From NCBI RefSeq assembly GCF_029867415.1, contig NC_081181.1, positions 71,706,144 to 71,770,143 of the forward strand: 64,000 bases of DNA, read 5' to 3'. The stretch is from Vicia villosa (lineage: Eukaryota > Streptophyta > Magnoliopsida > Fabales > Fabaceae). Positions 11,281 to 22,778 of the stretch are shown one piece after another. How positions within the stretch are numbered: position 1 is the first letter of the stretch; the number at the start of each line of letters is the position of its first letter. Position numbers and translations under genes: made by a program. The notes below the pieces were generated by a model, which saw only the letters and a list, made by a program, of their open reading frames with translations, did not search any database and was not told the origin of the DNA.

Positions 11281-12823
11281 TGTGAATACAAGATTACAAT
11301 CACAAAGATGTTTTTGATTCATGGCAAACTCAATAAGCATACAAGCAACAAGGTGGAAGCAGAAAACTCAAAGAAAAGCAAGCATTGATCACTCATGTCA
11401 GAACAGGTCGACCTATTATGCTTATAGGTTGACTCAACACAAGCAAAACAAGAAGAATGCAGAAAAGCAGCAGTTAGGTCGACCTACTGTCAACCTAGGT
11501 CGACCTAAAATGGAGAAAAATCCATATACTTCTGCTAGGTCGACTCACACACCATCTAGGTCGACCTAAATTGATGAAATTTACATACCAGTCTGCTAGG
11601 TCGACCTACACAACAACTAGGTCGACCTAATCTGAGAAAATGTCCCCAGAATGCATTTGAAGAGGATTCTGGTCGACCTACTCCTTAAACAGGTCGACCT
11701 AACTGGGAGCAAAATTCTGCAAGCTCTGCTAGGTCGACCTAAGCTCTACAAGAGGTCGACCTAACTGATCAAGAATGCCAAAAATTCTGTTTCTCTCATC
11801 TCCAACTGTCAAGCTATCATATATATTGTCCAAGGTTCATTATTCAAGGAACACCAACGACTGAAAGATACACAAACGCTTCTCATCTTCGTTCTTCATC
11901 ATCTCCAACACAATTACACATAATCATTCTTGCGTTGCGGGTTAGTGATGAGTTCGATAACGTCCATGGAACGGAATTGAAGATTCCTAGTGGGTGAAGG
12001 TTTGTGGGGTTTGTTGGTGAATAAAATCTGCGGGTTTTGTCCTCCACGACGGGTGGTTCTTGGGGGTTTTTATCAAGAGGCGTTCATTGAGGATTCGGCT
12101 GAGTGTAACGATTGAGGAACGGGGAGTTCAAGGAATCAAGACACTGCAGAAGGGAATCAAAGTGAAGCTCTTGGATAACCTTGATCTTGGTCAAGATTAA
12201 GGGGGAAGAAGATTCAAAGGATCGACATAATTGGTTTATCGTTTATCGCTTTGTTATCTTCTTTGTATACACTACTTTCAACATTAATGAAAGATTACCC
12301 AATTTCAATTTGGAATTGGGGGCAGACGTAGTCGTAGCGAGGACGATCGACGAACTGCCTAAACAAATATCGTGTTCTTGTCGCTTTTACTTTTTCATTT
12401 ACATTCTGTTCATATTTGGTTATAATAGCAAATTGATCAACGATTCGAGTGTTAAGATTATGAATTAAGAACTTACATAAACATCACAATCCACCACACA
12501 TTGAATTACCTTCAATTTGATCATTATCACCAAGTGTTTGTATATTTGTTTCTATCACTCTTACTGCATTGCAAACATTGTCCATCATACAAAAAGTTAA
12601 TCTGATTTTCAATAAAAGAAACGCTTTGATTCTGCAACATATACTCTTATCATTTACCTCAAGTCTTTGACTGGTTTTTAAACACATATATAATCGTTTC
12701 GATAGTGGTTTGGAATAGACGCGAGTCGATTCAGAATCACTTCCGCTGAAAAGTCGTTTAAATCCGTAAAACTGTGTACGATCTATTCACCCCCCCTCTA
12801 GATCCTAAGGCCAGCGTCTAACA
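11281..12823 (+). repeat. 3' LTR of element D
   Basis: 1543 bp, the same length as the 5' LTR. Four substitutions were seen, near 11306, 12459, 12615 and 12711. It repeats the 12-palindrome array at about 11404-11763. Confidence 0.92.
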
Positions 12824-13284
12824 ATCAAGTCTTCATATAGGTATAAATATTAGGAGTAATGTTTATACTGGATTGACCCACCATGAAAATACTACATAGT
12901 TTGTTATGTAAGTTTCATAAGTTATTCTCATAATGATATTGGTGTATACCACCCTTCGACCTGAAACCACTATGGACCCTAGATGTGGAGTCAAGTACTT
13001 TATTGCCAATCAAACGTTGTCCGTAACAGAATGACCATAAAGATGGTTGATGGGTACTTTATAAATCATGTTGAGGGACATGAGTGACCAAGATGATATT
13101 TGCCCGTCTTACATATACGGGAGTAATATCTGTGGGCCTCTTGATAGAGTATGACTAGAAAATGCATGGTCGTGCTCAAATAAGTCGATATCAGATATTG
13201 GGCTTATTTGTTGTTATCAAGTATACTCGGGGATCAAGGAATAAAATATTGAACTAAACAAGGGTGACACATTCTATGTCTTGT
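12824..13284 (+). repeat. 3' LTR of element A, segment 2
   Basis: Continues the A LTR after element D; it matches 757-1214. The first five bases ATCAA are D's right target-site duplication, and the last five, CTTGT (13280-13284), are the left duplication of the Ogre-type solo LTR. Confidence 0.85.
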
Positions 13285-14479
13285 TGTCATACCCCAAAAT
13301 TTTCCCACCACATTTTTTACTCGAGCTCATTTGAATATCAGAAGCTCAAGACTTGACTGACTGTACTCTCTCCTAAACAAGGTCAAAGGAATTAGGGTAT
13401 TGTTGTTCTAAGAAAAATCAATGGATCAAAAGAATCCAAGGCATCTCATATGTTTTATGATATTTCAAACTACCTCCATGGCAAAAATCAGGTCTCAATT
13501 CAAAGGATTGACCATTCAAAAGCTCAGAAAGTCAACAGTCGGCCGATTGGACCTAAAAGTCAACTGTGGTCAAAGTACAGTCAAAACTCCTGATTTTTTG
13601 TCAACATCCTTATTTTGAAGTATCATTCACCATTTGATCAAGAATTGATCATGGTTCATCAAGGAAAGATCAGAAATCAACAATTCCAAAAGTTTCTAAA
13701 TTAGGGTTTTCATAGGAGAAAGTCAACTGAACTTTGACCAGCCATAACTCCCACATGGAACATCAGAAATTTCCCATCCAAAGCCCAATTTGAAGGAATT
13801 GAATTCTCTACAACTTTGTCTCTCACATGCCAAGTCTAAAAATGCTTCATTTGAGAGATATGGACCAAAACATTATAGATCCTTTTCAAAAGTCAACAAA
13901 AAGTCATCTTTTTCAAAAGAACATACAAGGAGCATGGAAAATTATTTTGACATGAGACCAAAAACATTGGTTAGAAGACTCTTCATGGTTTTCTAAAAAG
14001 ACCTAGAACTCTTCCATACCTCAAAAATTGAGGGAGATATGCCTTGTCAAAGTTGGACAAATTTGAGAGGAGAAATGTGAAACAAAAGGCTTCAAATTGA
14101 AATTTTTTGCAAAGGAGCCCAACCTTTTATGGCCCAAACTTGATCTCCAAGATATCCAAGGCCTCAAATCTGAATGTCACGAATTTTGAAATATTTATTT
14201 GATTTTATATGAAATTTTTAATCATTTAAAAGTGATTTTAATTCATGGAAATTAAGTAAAAATCAAATATTCAATTAGAAATCTTGTACCAATCAAATCC
14301 AAACCTCAAAAATATCACAAAGATGATTAAAAATCATGGAAAGAAGATTGGGGTATTAAGGATTGAAATTGGACAATTTTGGAAAGGATTTTTCAATCAA
14401 ATTTCAATACCATTTCCAAACATCAAAGGTAAAGATTTAGTTGGATTTTTCACAATTTTGGTGACCTAAATCCATCCTC

Positions 14480-14487
14480 TATAAATA
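14480..14487 (+). promoter_or_regulatory. TATA box of the Ogre-type solo LTR
   Basis: TATAAATA in the context CATCCTCTATAAATATATGG resembles the promoter context CATCCTATAAATAGAGG of the Ogre LTRs at 22215 and 31918. It could start readthrough transcription into the rest of element A's LTR. Confidence 0.6.
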
Positions 14488-15193
14488 TATGGCACATCCA
14501 GATCACAAACACAAGGATTGGCACTCAAAAAAGCCGTGAAAAAACTCAAGAAGTTACTCACAAAAGTCAATTTCGGATTGGAAGTTGGAGGCCGATTCAA
14601 GGAGATTTAAAGGTCCAAACACCTTCCTATAGCATCACTGATCGTTTTGCAATCATTACCAAGACTCGCAACCTCAAGAATCACGATCCCCAGCATTCAC
14701 GGTTTGTTGTTTTTTTTCAAATTTTGATTATGAATATTTATGCATCATGAACGTGTTTTAATGGGGTATTCATGTCTATAATGATACCCCAATGCTTTCT
14801 GGACTGTTTAATTCAAGCTTTGCTGCAGATTAAGGTGTCACCATTGTTAGGGTTTGTGAACCTTAAATTAGGGATTTCGATTTGAGGTGAAATCGACCCA
14901 CACCGACGGTCCTATTACGTTTAGAAAATGATCCCGAGTTGAACCATGCGTTTAATTAGAGTTTATTCATGGAATTTAGGGGTTTGGAGATTTGCAGAAG
15001 CTTTAGCCATGGATGTTGTTCTGTGGGTAAAGCCCTTGGTGGGAAAATTTTTTAAACAAGGAAGACGAAGGGCGCGTGCAGCGTTTTGAATTTAATCACG
15101 TTCAATTTTTTTTATATATTAAATCCGCGCGAATCCATTAACAGCGCATCAATCTTGCCCCAGCGGAGATAATGTCTCCATAGTACCTCCATG

Positions 15194-15227
15194 TGCAAGG
15201 ACACGAGTTCGACTCCTGTCTCTTGCA
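15194..15227 (+). repeat. tRNA T-arm-like hairpin in the Ogre-type solo LTR
   Basis: TGCAAG (15194-15199) pairs with CTTGCA (15222-15227). Inside, GACA pairs with TGTC and GAG with CTC around a TTCGA loop, with one mismatch and one bulge. GAGTTCGACTC at 15205-15215 resembles a Pol III B box / tRNA T-arm. No whole tRNA cloverleaf is present. Confidence 0.55.
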
Positions 15228-16384
15228 TATTACTTTTATTAACCTCTCATGATCCAGCGCGGCTAACCTCACACGTGACCATATTGGACGCTCAGGACAT
15301 GCCCATCAGATCTTCAGCTTCTCCAGATCCAACGCACTCGGATTGAAGGCCTATCATATGGATTATCAGGCACGCGGCGCACGATCCAAGCTGAGTATTT
15401 TTATATTTTTTACTAACCTATTGTTTTATTTATTTATATTAGTTATATATTGTTTTTTTTCTTAAAATTCTTTTAAATATCTCTTTTAACAAAAGATGTT
15501 CTCTTTTTTCTCTCATAAAAAGATATTAAAAAATATAACTATTTTATTTTTAATTATTATAAATTCTATTTAAATAAATTAGATAAATTAATCTAATGGT
15601 TTAATTATTTAGTTAATTATCAATTTTTTTTTAATTAAAATACTTATCAGAATTAGAAAATTTAATCAAATTTTTTTCCATCGATCTAATTAATTAGGTT
15701 GAAAAATCAATAATTAATTAAATCGATCGTTTATTCTGTTATTTTTACTTAATTCGCGCCCTAATCAGGGTTTACGAAGATCACACCTACACTAAAAATT
15801 TTCTGTTTCTTTGTGCATTTTCAGGGTTGGCAACAGGATTTCCCCCGACTACGAACCATATCAGATCAAAGCTAAGTCCCGATTCAATTTCTTTTACATT
15901 TATTTTTGCCTTTAATATAATTATTCTTCCTTTTTTAATTTCAATTATTTATTTTTACCCTTTTGACCAATGAACTGTCCATACACTCAGCCCTTTGTAT
16001 TTGTTTTCTCTTTTCCCAATTTTCAGGGTTATCCAACCGTCAAAGCTCAATAGTCGGTAATCCTAAAATCTATCTGATTTACTTTCTTTAATTATTATTT
16101 ATGTCAAACCTATTGCACTGCTGGTCCACTGGTTTCTTTTTCCCTTTCCCCATAATATTGTAACTGCTTCGAGGCTGTATTGTTTAGCCTTGAAGGCACT
16201 TAATATTGTTCATATTATTGTGTGGTTAGTAATCCTAGGGAGTGCAAGCCTGCTAATGAATTTAGTTTGCCTAATTACAAGATAACTTATTCTGAATTAA
16301 TCACATGATTGTTGCACCCACGCACCTTTTATGGTACCCCTCTTGTTGCCTGTTGCTTGTTGCCTGTTGCCTTGTGTTTTTTGC

Positions 16385-16561
16385 AGAATAGCCTTGTCCC
16401 TCGAATACGAGGATACCTCAGCAATGTTGCCCTCAATTCATTCTCAAGGTCATAAGTCCCTAATGATGCTGCCTTCGATTCGCTAAATATGACCTCGTCC
16501 CTCGAAGTTGCCTACGAAGTGCTGAGGTATCCTCTGGTTGCCTAACGAAGAAGGCTATTCT
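16385..16561. repeat. long inverted repeat in the Ogre-type solo LTR
   Basis: The left arm blocks AGAATAGCCTT (16385-16395) and GAGGATACCTCAGCA (16409-16423) are exactly complementary to TGCTGAGGTATCCTC (16520-16534) and AAGGCTATTCT (16551-16561). A loop of about 96 bp lies between. The arms have unpaired inner parts of 13 and 16 bases. Confidence 0.85.
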
Positions 16562-17059
16562 AATCCTTCCCTTAGACTACCCGCCCCTCTATGGCATGGA
16601 ACAGTCTTATGGCGAACGATAACTCGATGACCCGTTAACAACCAAACGAAAGACTTCCTGCCCTCTTATGGTATGAATAGACCCTTTCACCCTGAAAGGC
16701 TAAAGAACATTTTTCATCTAACCAGGTAATTGCTCCTAATTTCCTTGCTCTAAAATCTTTTTCTACTCTATTTTCTAAAACATTCTCAAGGCTACGCTCA
16801 TTTACGAGCTAAAGTCCTTATTTCTCTTCTTCTACATTTCTTTTCAAAATGAGCAAAGCAATTAAGAGCCCATGGATAACCATGGATGCAAAGGGTGCCT
16901 TACACCTTCCCTTTGTATAACTTATCCCCCGAACTCAATCTCTTTCAAAAAGGTTTTTTTCATGTTCTTTTAGCCTTTCTATAAATTGGATAAAATAAAA
17001 GTCGGTGGCGACTCTTGCTTACCGCAACATTTTCTTTAAAGTCAGTTCACCGTATTACA

Positions 17060-17859
17060 CTTGTGTTCAATATAAATATAAGGGCAAAAGGGTAATTATA
17101 CACATAATCATTATCACAGAAAGTTTATGTCAGATCACACGACATTCTTGTCATTTGGGTAGCAGTGATATGTTGCTAGATACCACTCACTGTTTATAAT
17201 ATTAAATAGGTGACTTAATATTATTTCCAACCTTATGAGAACCTATAGGGTCACACGCATAGAGTATTTATAATGGAATGGATGAATAAATTAAATATGA
17301 TTTAGTTTAATTATGTGTTAATAGTATTTAAATTGTTTAATACATTAGCACATATAATTTAATTAAATATGATTTAATTAAATAACTCAGAATTGACATG
17401 TGATTAAATAAAATATGATTAAATTTAATTATTTATTTTATTTAATTAAAATAGTTTATTTAAATATAAATAATATTTATTTAATTAAATAGTTTAATTA
17501 AATAAGACTAGGCTTATTTTGGAGATGCCCAAAATAAGAACATTAGGGTTTTAGAAGCTCTCTATAAGTAGAAGAGCTGTTTCCCCTAACAACAGCTAAT
17601 TGTCAATTTTTCAGAGAAAGAACGGCTAGCACCGCCTTCCACTTTGCACTCGCGAGGACTTCATAGATACGCCGACATCTTCCGCCGTTCGTGATCAAAT
17701 GATAAAGCACGCTTCAAGAGGTAATCCTTGAATTCTTATTGGTGTTTGATTTGTGATTAATGATTTAATCAAGATCCGTTCAACAGATTAGATTTGTTCA
17801 TCGGGATTGTTCCGCTAAGAGGATCAAAAATTTGAAAAACCCCTCTGAAAATCCTAACA
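17060..17859 (+). repeat. 3' LTR of element A, segment 3
   Basis: This is the final part of the A LTR, ending ATCCTAACA, followed by TSD GCAGG (17860-17864). A TATA box (TATAAGTA, 17563-17570) is followed by a GC-richer leader. It diverges from the 5' LTR after about 17297. Confidence 0.75.
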
Positions 17860-18516
17860 GCAGGTTTGGTCCTAATTGTTGTTGTGGTAGAATGGATTTT
17901 CGGTTTGCTTGGATATGTCTGAATTTTGATCAGGTGACTGGCTGTAAATGGACCAAGTATAAATCATTTTTGTACAATGCATTTTTGCCAAGTTTTGTAT
18001 CAATTTTAGCTTGCTTTTGGATTGGTTTTTGGGCATGTGTTTGTACAGATTTTGAACATGATTTTGGTGATTTTTATGAATAAATTTTGGAAATTTTTTG
18101 GTGCATCATGAAACAAGCAAATGGCATTAGTTTTGGATCAATCTTGGATCTATTTTAGATGATAACAATATACCGCCATTGTAACAAATTGATAGTAACA
18201 GATGAATTAAATTATCTAATAACCAAAGACATGGTTGCGCTCCAAGACTATTTTTCATATGTTTTTCAGGTGTTCTTAGATAAATAAATAAATTGAACAC
18301 AATCATATGTATTTGTGTTCTATTAGTTTCGGCTATGGCGAAAGTTTGATGATTCATTCATGCGTCCCGTTTTTTGGTGGCATGGGTTTTGTTTCTTTGG
18401 AGCCTGGCTCACCTAGTGAAGGAAACGGTAATAGCCATTGTTTTGTAATCTATTCAATATAGAGCTATCATACAGAAGCAGCATATTGTTTTGTAAGCAT
18501 TTTACATGAAAGTATC
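17848..18516. repeat. tandem duplication copy 1, left part
   Basis: Begins with the last 12 bp of element A and runs to the B insertion point. It continues after B at 42241-42349, giving about 778 bp in total. It is clearly similar to 42350-43053. No gene is visible in it; the open frames are short and not conserved between the two copies. Confidence 0.85.
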
Positions 18517-18888
18517 TTAAGGTGTTTGCATGTTGGCTGCATTATTGGTAAAACATACATGGTTGATTATGTATATGCAGGTTGCATATATGTGTGGAGG
18601 TAATACAGGTTTTGTAGGGAATGTCATGATCGATGTCATGACATCCATGTGTGACAGCAGGAGCTGTTAGTTTTTATTAATTGTGTTTCCTGATTTATCA
18701 CTTTTATCTGTTTAGGAAACTTTTTATTGAGTGCTGCAAATTTCGTTCAGAAGATCCTACTGACAAGACATTGTGTAACAGATAGTTGGCGTGTGAATTA
18801 GGTTAAATTTGTTAACCCTAATTTGTTTCTTAAAAAGCCCAAGGCCCAAGACTGCATATAAAAAGAACTGCAATCCTAATTTGGAAGG
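18517..18888 (+). repeat. 5' LTR of element B, part 1
   Basis: Matches the start of the 3' LTR at 41330. A TATA box (TATAAAAA, 18857-18864) lies 25 bp upstream of the Ogre insertion, so the insertion sits about at the transcription start. The last five bases, GAAGG (18884-18888), are the target-site duplication of the concatemer. Confidence 0.85.
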
Positions 18889-18948
18889 TGTCATACCCCA
18901 ATTTTTGACCCTAAGATCATATATCATTCATATCCCAATCATTAATCA
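18889..18948 (+). repeat. 5' remnant of an outer Ogre LTR
   Basis: Sixty bases matching the start of LTR1 (21525-21584), then a jump to the sequence found at about 30968, with a shared CAA at the join. This shows a deletion with microhomology. Confidence 0.85.
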
Positions 18949-19049
18949 AAGTTTCATCTCTCCAACAGATCCTTATCTTCCCCAGTGGAATTCTTCCCAC
19001 AAAGACATTTTGTGTTCCCAGTGGATTTCCTTTGCATCCCCAGTGTTGC

Positions 19050-21362
19050 TGTAATACCCCATATTTGTGTAAGCATGATTATTAATATGCATTATAAGTG
19101 ACTAAGATGGTGAGTGGATTAGTTAGAACCAAAAGGAATTGGTTAGAAACTAACTAAGTGGCAATGGTGTAAATATGACTTAGTTAGAGGGTATTATGGA
19201 CCTTAACCTTATATTGCATGGCACATGATTGGTTAGTTAGAGACACATTATTCCAAACTCAGAATTTGTGAAAGAAAAAGTGGAAAGAGAAGTAGAAGAA
19301 GCTTTGCATCTCCATTCAAGTTCCATTTTCGTATTCCATGGACAGCTCTCACTAATCTGATCATAACTCTCTGCTCACAACTCCGATTCAGGTGATTCTC
19401 GAAGATTTGGATTCTGCGCAGAATTCTCTTCGATTTGGTATATTATTTTGTTCTAATAGCTTGTTTATTTGTGGAGAAAAACGAGTTTGAAGTTGGAAGG
19501 TCCATGCTGAATGTATGTCAAAGATTGGCTACGGGTTTGATGAAAAAGTAGTGAAACGGCTATGGTGGGAGTTCAATGGCAGCAAAGAACTTCTTTCTAA
19601 CCTCTATTAATCCAAGGTGAGTCCTTAGATAGTAACTTGGGGATTTGCATGTAAGGGTTAGTGATTGGGGTTTAGGGATTGTGAGAAATAATTATAAATC
19701 CATGACACTAACATGATAATTGTGTTAATTGTTGGTTGTTCTTGTTATTTGTTGGCTGGATATATCTTTAAATCGTGCATGCAGGTGGATTCACGGGGTT
19801 AAAATACCCCAGGACAGAACTGATGAGTTCTGCATTTTTCTTATTCTGCTATGGTACGCTAAGCGGGCTAAGGCCGCTTAGAGGATGCTGAACATTTTTC
19901 CAGAAATTCGCGATCCCGCTAAGCGGACGTGAGGCCGCTAAGCGGAAGATGCTGTTTGTGGAAAAATAAAATATCGCGAACCCGCTAAGCGGACAGGAGC
20001 CGCTAAGCGGAAGATGCTGATTGCAGAATTCTGTTTCTTACCCCTTGAGTGCAGTTCTGGTTTTCATTCGTAACCGGACTCCTCCCTTATTGTTTATGCG
20101 TACCTGTTGGTAGTATGTGACGCTGTTAAGTATTAAATTTCAATACTTCCATCTGAATATACGGAAATTGTGAATTATGCATAAATCGAATGTGATAGTG
20201 TAACTACTAATGCTTGTTCCTTAATGCTTTTATGAATGCAATGTGATGGAACATGAATAATTGCTAAAGCCCGTTGTTTTGGTTAAACATTGGGTTTGTG
20301 TGCATTTTGTGACCTTGCGCTTGTTATGCGTGTGTATGCTTGAATCGAAGCGGGCCAGGGGCTAGGTTGATTTATGACTCGGGCTTTGTGATTAATGAGT
20401 CGTCCCGGGCTTTGTGATCAATGGGACAGCCCCGATCATGTGATCTTGGGCTCTCACCTGAGCTACCGTTGCAGTGTGCTTGTGAGGGTCTGGAGGCTTT
20501 CCCACTTGGAGTTAACACACTTGCGTGCTCGGTATGGTGGGGTTATGTAACCACGTAGGTTAACACATAATCGGTAACTCACCTCTAGTGAAGTCATGTA
20601 GACTACTACTAGGCTTTCGCCCGATGGGCTCATGCGTCAAGATGGCGGTTCGGTACTTGGTGTGAACACACATGCGTACAGGTAGTTACCGGGACAATGA
20701 CGCCATTTTGGCTGATGTCATCTCGCGGCCAAACAGGCTTGTGCGAACCCGCTTAACTACTCTTGCAGTGTGCTTGTACGAGTCTCTTGACAATAGGCAT
20801 GGGTGTAACTCATCGAGGGTGTGTTTTTATAACCTAGTCGAGGCATTAACGCGCTTCTGGATTCCCCATACACGGGTATGGGTTTTGGCATACGTGTTTG
20901 TTGTACTATTTGTGTACTTGTGATATGATGACTCCAATGGTGGACGATTCATGTGTTTGCTCCGTACTTGTACCGGATGTGAGGAAAAACCCCGGATCAA
21001 TGGTGGATTCGGTTTCGATGCATGTACCCTGTAGATCCGAGTGGACCCATAGGATAGGAGGACTCACTGAGATTTAGTAATCTCACCCCAATCAACTTAT
21101 ATTTTTTCAGGTGCAGTTTAGTAGCTTTTGACAGATAGCAGTTTCGGATTGATGGCTTGAAGTGGTGTTGGCTCGAAGACCTCGTCAGATCTCTCTTTCC
21201 GCTGTGTAGATCCATTGAAGACAGATGTTTTGTAATTCTTGTTAGAATTTCATGTTGTATTGTATTATGAAACTTTCTATATTTATAGCTTTTGTATGTA
21301 CTCAATATCAATTTTAACGTTTCATGCATAATATACTAGTTAATTATGTATGGGGTGTTACA
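19050..21362 (+). mobile_element. Tekay-like solo LTR (family 2)
   Basis: 2313 bp, TGTAATACCCC...GGGGTGTTACA, flanked by perfect GTTGC duplications (19045-19049, 21363-21367). Removing it restores the Ogre sequence seen at 31066. The ends resemble the LTR of element G (TGTAACACCCC...GGGTGTTACA), but the body differs, so it is a related family. It has no coding potential. It contains six CCGCTAAGCGG-type palindromes (19857-20010). Confidence 0.9.
19857..20010 (+). repeat. three pairs of CCGCTAAGCGG palindromes
   Basis: Centres at 19861/19879, 19921/19940 and 19987/20005, i.e. 18-19 bp within pairs and 60-66 bp between pairs. The second member of pair 1 reads CCGCTTAG. Each pair is followed by GATGCTG. 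Confidence 0.9.
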
Positions 21363-21792
21363 GTTGCTATGCTTCATCATCATCATATGCATTCATTAAA
21401 CCTTTGCATTGCATCTTAGGATCAAAAATTGTGTGTTTTATATATTTAAGTCTCTTCAATCTCGTCAAAACGAAGATTTGCAATCATCGTACCTCCGGAT
21501 CGAAGAAACTTAAATAGGGGCATCTGTCATACCCCAATTTTTGACCCTAAGATCATATATCATTCATATCCCAATCATTAATCAAGAGCTTCACTTGGAA
21601 GTTTTGTTTGTGGTGTTGCACTCACCTCATCAATAAGAGGGACCGTCAAGCACCAATGATTGTTTATCTTGTATGCATATTATACTAACCCAAATACCAA
21701 AAATATTGCTTTGTTTCTTTGTAGGCTTTTGTTTTGTAGGTACCAAGCCAAGACATGCAATAAACAAGGCATTTTCCACATTTTGGACTGAT

Positions 21793-22778
21793 GAAATCGA
21801 TTTCCCTCTTGGGTAAATCGATTTCCCTACAGCAATTTTCAACAAAATCACATTCTGGACATCATGAAATCGATTTCCCTCCTGGGTAAATCGATTTCCC
21901 TAGTGTATTTTGCGCCAAATACTCTTCTGGAACAGAGTGAAATCGATTTCACTCCTGGGGGAAATCGATTTCCTTAAGGCGAAATTCAAAAAAAATAGAG
22001 AGGGAAGCTTGATTTGATTTTGGCACCTATTTTCTTTGACCATTTTTGTCATTTTACCAATTTTCCACCTCACCAAAATAATTTCCTTCATTAATTCCAT
22101 TTTAACCTCATTTTACCATTTTTTACCATTTAAATGCCACTTTAATCACCAATTAAACACAAGTTAACTAACCAAGAGCAAATGACCAAATTGCCACTAC
22201 TCTTGCTCTCATCCTATAAATAGAGGCCACTACTCTCTCATTTCTCAAGCTTGGAGAGCCAAAAAATTGCTTGCAAATTCATTTCTCACCCTTTCCAAAA
22301 CCCTCACCCAAAGTTCATTTTCATAAGATTAGTGAGATTCACATTGAATCTTGCTAATTTTGAACTAAACCTCCTACATTTCTCTCTTTTCTTTGGTTGT
22401 TCATCTCCAAATTTGAAGGATCTATACACTTTGTGCTTGCTCTTGAAGCTACTCCAAGACTTTTGTTCAAGAAGTGGTAATTTGCTAGATCCATGATGTA
22501 GATCTATATTGCTTGTGTTCAATGCATCTTTGATGCTATATTGATGATATTTGCTGGTTTTGTGATGGAAATTTCGTGCTCAAGTTGATGTGTGATCATA
22601 AGGTGTTTGTATATTTGTTCAAATCAAGTTTCATGCCTTTAAATGCTGTTTTTGCTGAAATTTACACTGAGGAAATCGATTTCCTTAAGGCTGAAATCGA
22701 TTTCCTGCTGAACGTAACCTGTTTTTTTTTTAAAACTGCACTATGGAAATCGATTTCCCCCTGAGTGAAATCGATTTC
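21793..22778 (+). repeat. five pairs of GAAATCGATTTC palindromes in Ogre LTR1
   Basis: Central CG positions are 21798/21819, 21871/21892 and 21944/21966 upstream of the TATA box, then 22677/22698 and 22751/22772 downstream. Within-pair spacing is 21 bp in four pairs and 22 in one. Pair-to-pair steps are 73, 73 and 74 bp. The same array recurs in LTR2 at 31496-32481. Confidence 0.95.
22215..22222 (+). promoter_or_regulatory. TATA box of Ogre LTR1
   Basis: TATAAATA in the context CATCCTATAAATAGAGGCC, a textbook plant core promoter; transcription would be expected to start about 30 bp downstream, near the CTCTCATTTC tract. Confidence 0.8.

Larger units (their letters stand above)
5734..12823 (+). 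mobile_element. Element D: young SIRE-like Copia element without integrase
   Basis: Two LTRs of equal length (1543 bp, 5734-7276 and 11281-12823), TG...CA ends, target-site duplication ATCTA/ATCAA (one mismatch; the corresponding uninterrupted A LTR near 755 reads ATCAA). I saw only four substitutions between the LTRs, so insertion is recent. The internal order is primer site, gag, protease, [integrase missing], reverse transcriptase-RNase H, then a long purine-tract-rich 3' untranslated region. Domain style resembles the SIRE/Maximus lineage (assigned by eye). It sits inside the 3' LTR of element A in the same orientation. Confidence 0.88.
13285..17059 (+). mobile_element. Ogre-type solo LTR
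   Basis: 3775 bp, starting TGTCATACCCCAAAATTTT and ending CACCGTATTACA, flanked by perfect CTTGT duplications (13280-13284, 17060-17064). The start and the GGTGGCGACTC word at about 17003 match the other Ogre-type LTRs here. No internal region or second LTR is present, so it is the product of LTR-LTR recombination. No coding capacity is seen. It holds a TATA box, a tRNA-like hairpin (15194-15227), a TGTTGCCTGTTGC minisatellite (~16344-16372) and a long inverted repeat (16385-16561). Confidence 0.88.
425..17859 (+). mobile_element. Element A: decayed Angela-like Copia LTR retrotransposon
   Basis: The element starts TGTTGGAGTAAGCCC and ends ATCCTAACA, flanked by GCAGG on both sides. The 3' LTR start at 5402 repeats the element start and follows a purine-rich tract (GCTAGTGGGAGT). 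The LTR opening (TGTTGG...GCCCTAG.AGC) and remnants of reverse transcriptase text resemble the Angela/BARE lineage of Copia (established knowledge; lineage assigned by eye). No usable open frame remains. The 3' LTR was hit twice by later insertions, D and an Ogre-type solo LTR, so the nominal span of 17.4 kb contains only about 6.6 kb of A itself. Confidence 0.75.
18949..21524 (+). other. Ogre 3' internal segment, split by a solo LTR
   Basis: 18949-19049 and 21363-21524 match the 3' internal segment at 30969-31227, including CCCAGTGG motifs and the polypurine tract TAAATAGGGGCATC (21511-21524) before LTR1. The Tekay-like solo LTR lies in between. Confidence 0.85.

Noticed and set aside
17832..18083. 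83-codon frame in duplication copy 1
   Set aside because: The frame is not kept in copy 2 (42360-42600) and the start lies within element A's LTR.
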